Shown: in pieces, positions 63,177 through 64,000 of the stretch
Numbering within the stretch: position 1 is the first letter of the stretch
Layout of the letters: the number at the start of each line of letters is the position of its first letter
Assembly: GCF_003703835.1 (NCBI RefSeq)
Contig: NZ_RDQR01000001.1
Coordinates: forward strand, 248,001-312,000
Direction: 5' to 3'
DNA length: 64,000 nucleotides
From: Auritidibacter ignavus
Lineage (GTDB): Bacteria; Actinomycetota; Actinomycetes; Actinomycetales; Micrococcaceae
Notes under the pieces: generated by a model
The model's input: only the letters and a program-made list of their open reading frames with translations
Databases searched by the model: none
Told to the model about the DNA's origin: nothing
Position numbers and translations under genes: made by a program

Positions 63177-63214
63177 CGGCCCCGAGAACAGCGCTGGTAC
63201 TGTTCTCGGGGCCG
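63177..63214. terminator. Hairpin between convergent pspA and metal permease genes
   Basis: Perfect 15-base arms (CGGCCCCGAGAACAG and CTGTTCTCGGGGCCG) enclose an 8-base loop 36 bases after the pspA stop. It probably stops transcription from both sides. Confidence 0.7.
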
Positions 63215-63270
63215 TGGCGTGGCGAGCTCAGGAACTGAGCCCGACTCCGAAGCACGCCTGGGTCGTGCTC

Positions 63271-64000
63271 TTAAACCGTGGCAGCAGTGCTGGATTCGAC
63301 ACTGCGTGCTGTGGGCTTACGAGAGGCCAGCAATCGGCCCAGTAGTCCATGGTGTGGAGCCACGAGCCACAGCAAGAGGAAGACGGCGGTGGCCACCAAG
63401 ACGATCGTTCCCCCGGTAGGCAAATCGGCGGCCCAGGACAGATAGAGTCCCAGAAAGGCACAGACTGCCCCGATCACCGGGGAAAGCACCATCATCACCA
63501 CGAGACGGTCGGTCACCAGTCGTGAGCTGGCGGCCGGGATCACGAGCAGAGCGACCACGAGAATATTGCCGATCACCTGGACTGAGACCACCACAGCAAC
63601 CGAGACCAGCACATAGAGAATCACGTCGAGTACCAGCACAGGCAAGCCTGCTGCCGCAGCCATTTCCCGGTCTAGGGATACCGCGACCAATTCTTTATGC
63701 AAGAGGAATAGGGTACCCAGAATCAGCACGGCGGCTCCGGCGACCACGTAGATATCAGAAGTCGGGATGCCGGTAATCGAGCCAAAGAGGAATGATTCCA
63801 GGGAGCCCGAGTACGCCGGTGAGAACGAGATGATCACAATCCCCAGGGCGAAAGCGGCCACGAAAAAAATACCGATCACCGAATCTTCTTTCAACCGCCG
63901 GTTCTGTGAGAACACGGCCACCAGGATCGCGGTGATCACCGCAGCGATCATGCCTCCCAAGACCAGTGATCCCTGCAGGATAAAGGCGATGGCCAGTCCG
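63271..64000 (-). CDS. Zinc/manganese ABC transporter permease, ABC-3 family (5' end outside window)
   Basis: The visible 243 residues are very hydrophobic, with at least seven membrane helices, and contain VQVIGNILVVALLVIPAASSRLVTDRL, the cytoplasmic coupling segment of ZnuB/MntB/AztB permeases (shown signature: ILVVALLVIPAASSRL). The frame stays open through the window end at 64000, so the N-terminus is missing; the in-frame TTG at 63960 is not the true start. An ATPase and a binding protein should lie further upstream, outside the window. The metal (Zn or Mn) cannot be decided from this part. Confidence 0.93.
   Translation of the reverse strand, partial: GLAIAFILQGSLVLGGMIAAVITAILVAVFSQNRRLKEDSVIGIFFVAAFALGIVIISFSPAYSGSLESFLFGSITGIPTSDIYVVAGAAVLILGTLFLLHKELVAVSLDREMAAAAGLPVLVLDVILYVLVSVAVVVSVQVIGNILVVALLVIPAASSRLVTDRLVVMMVLSPVIGAVCAFLGLYLSWAADLPTGGTIVLVATAVFLLLWLVAPHHGLLGRLLASRKPTARSVESSTAATV

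Overview
The window is a stretch of chromosome from a high-GC Gram-positive bacterium, most likely a member of the Micrococcaceae (order Micrococcales). Three things point there: a tmRNA whose reading frame encodes the tag AESKRTDFALAA, as in Arthrobacter and Micrococcus; actinobacterial marker genes (whiB1-type WhiB, mtrA-mtrB-lpqB, an Rv3235-family gene, a PdtaS-type kinase, the large NAD-glutamate dehydrogenase); and the gene order prfB-ftsE-ftsX-M23 peptidase-smpB-ssrA. GC content looks moderate for the group (my estimate is in the high 50s percent). I cannot name the genus. I see no prophage, insertion sequence, CRISPR array, tRNA or rRNA.

Layout. 1-5.5 kb: end of a fluoride channel gene, an aldehyde dehydrogenase with its DUF779 partner and a GAF-domain regulator, then a branched-chain amino acid carrier. 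5.6-11.5 kb (minus strand): prfB, ftsE, ftsX, an M23 peptidase, smpB and ssrA, combining cell division, wall hydrolysis and ribosome rescue. 11.5-16.1 kb (minus): a Tad/Flp pilus-type locus (tadA, tadB, tadC, four small pseudopilin-like genes). 16.3-19.5 kb: a divergent large FHA-membrane-FtsK ATPase resembling EssC/EccC but without other type VII secretion genes. 19.5-22.3 kb (minus): infC-rpmI-rplT-rRNA methyltransferase, with an apparent AUU start for infC and a leader containing an attenuator-like terminator.

22.3-30.7 kb: DUF1844 gene, small membrane protein, whiB1, sensor kinase, NAD-glutamate dehydrogenase. 30.9-35.9 kb: CpaB-like and CpaE-like genes (possibly parts of the Tad system placed away from tadABC), a BldC-like regulator, an unknown protein, a LysM protein and an Rv3235-family protein. 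36-45 kb (minus): secA, hpf, then the mtrA-mtrB-lpqB-comF operon. 45.2-50.8 kb: a membrane-protein/DUF4129/DUF4350/MoxR/DUF58 operon. 50.8-54.9 kb (minus): cysteine desulfurase, mnmA, chorismate mutase and a MetE-like protein. 54.9-58.1 kb: DnaJ-like gene, trmL, and one long gene that joins an ECF sigma factor to its RskA-type anti-sigma factor. 58.1-64 kb: PIG-L deacetylase, HtrA protease, a coiled-coil membrane protein with PspA, and a partial metal-ABC permease.

The most unusual items are the sigma/anti-sigma fusion (56.7-58.1 kb), the orphan EssC-like ATPase (16.3-19.5 kb) with an operator-like palindrome in its promoter region, the infC leader and start codon, the paired palindromic sites at the aldehyde dehydrogenase locus, and the pspA-linked coiled-coil protein that lacks a TPM domain. 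All assignments come from reading the sequence; no database search was run.
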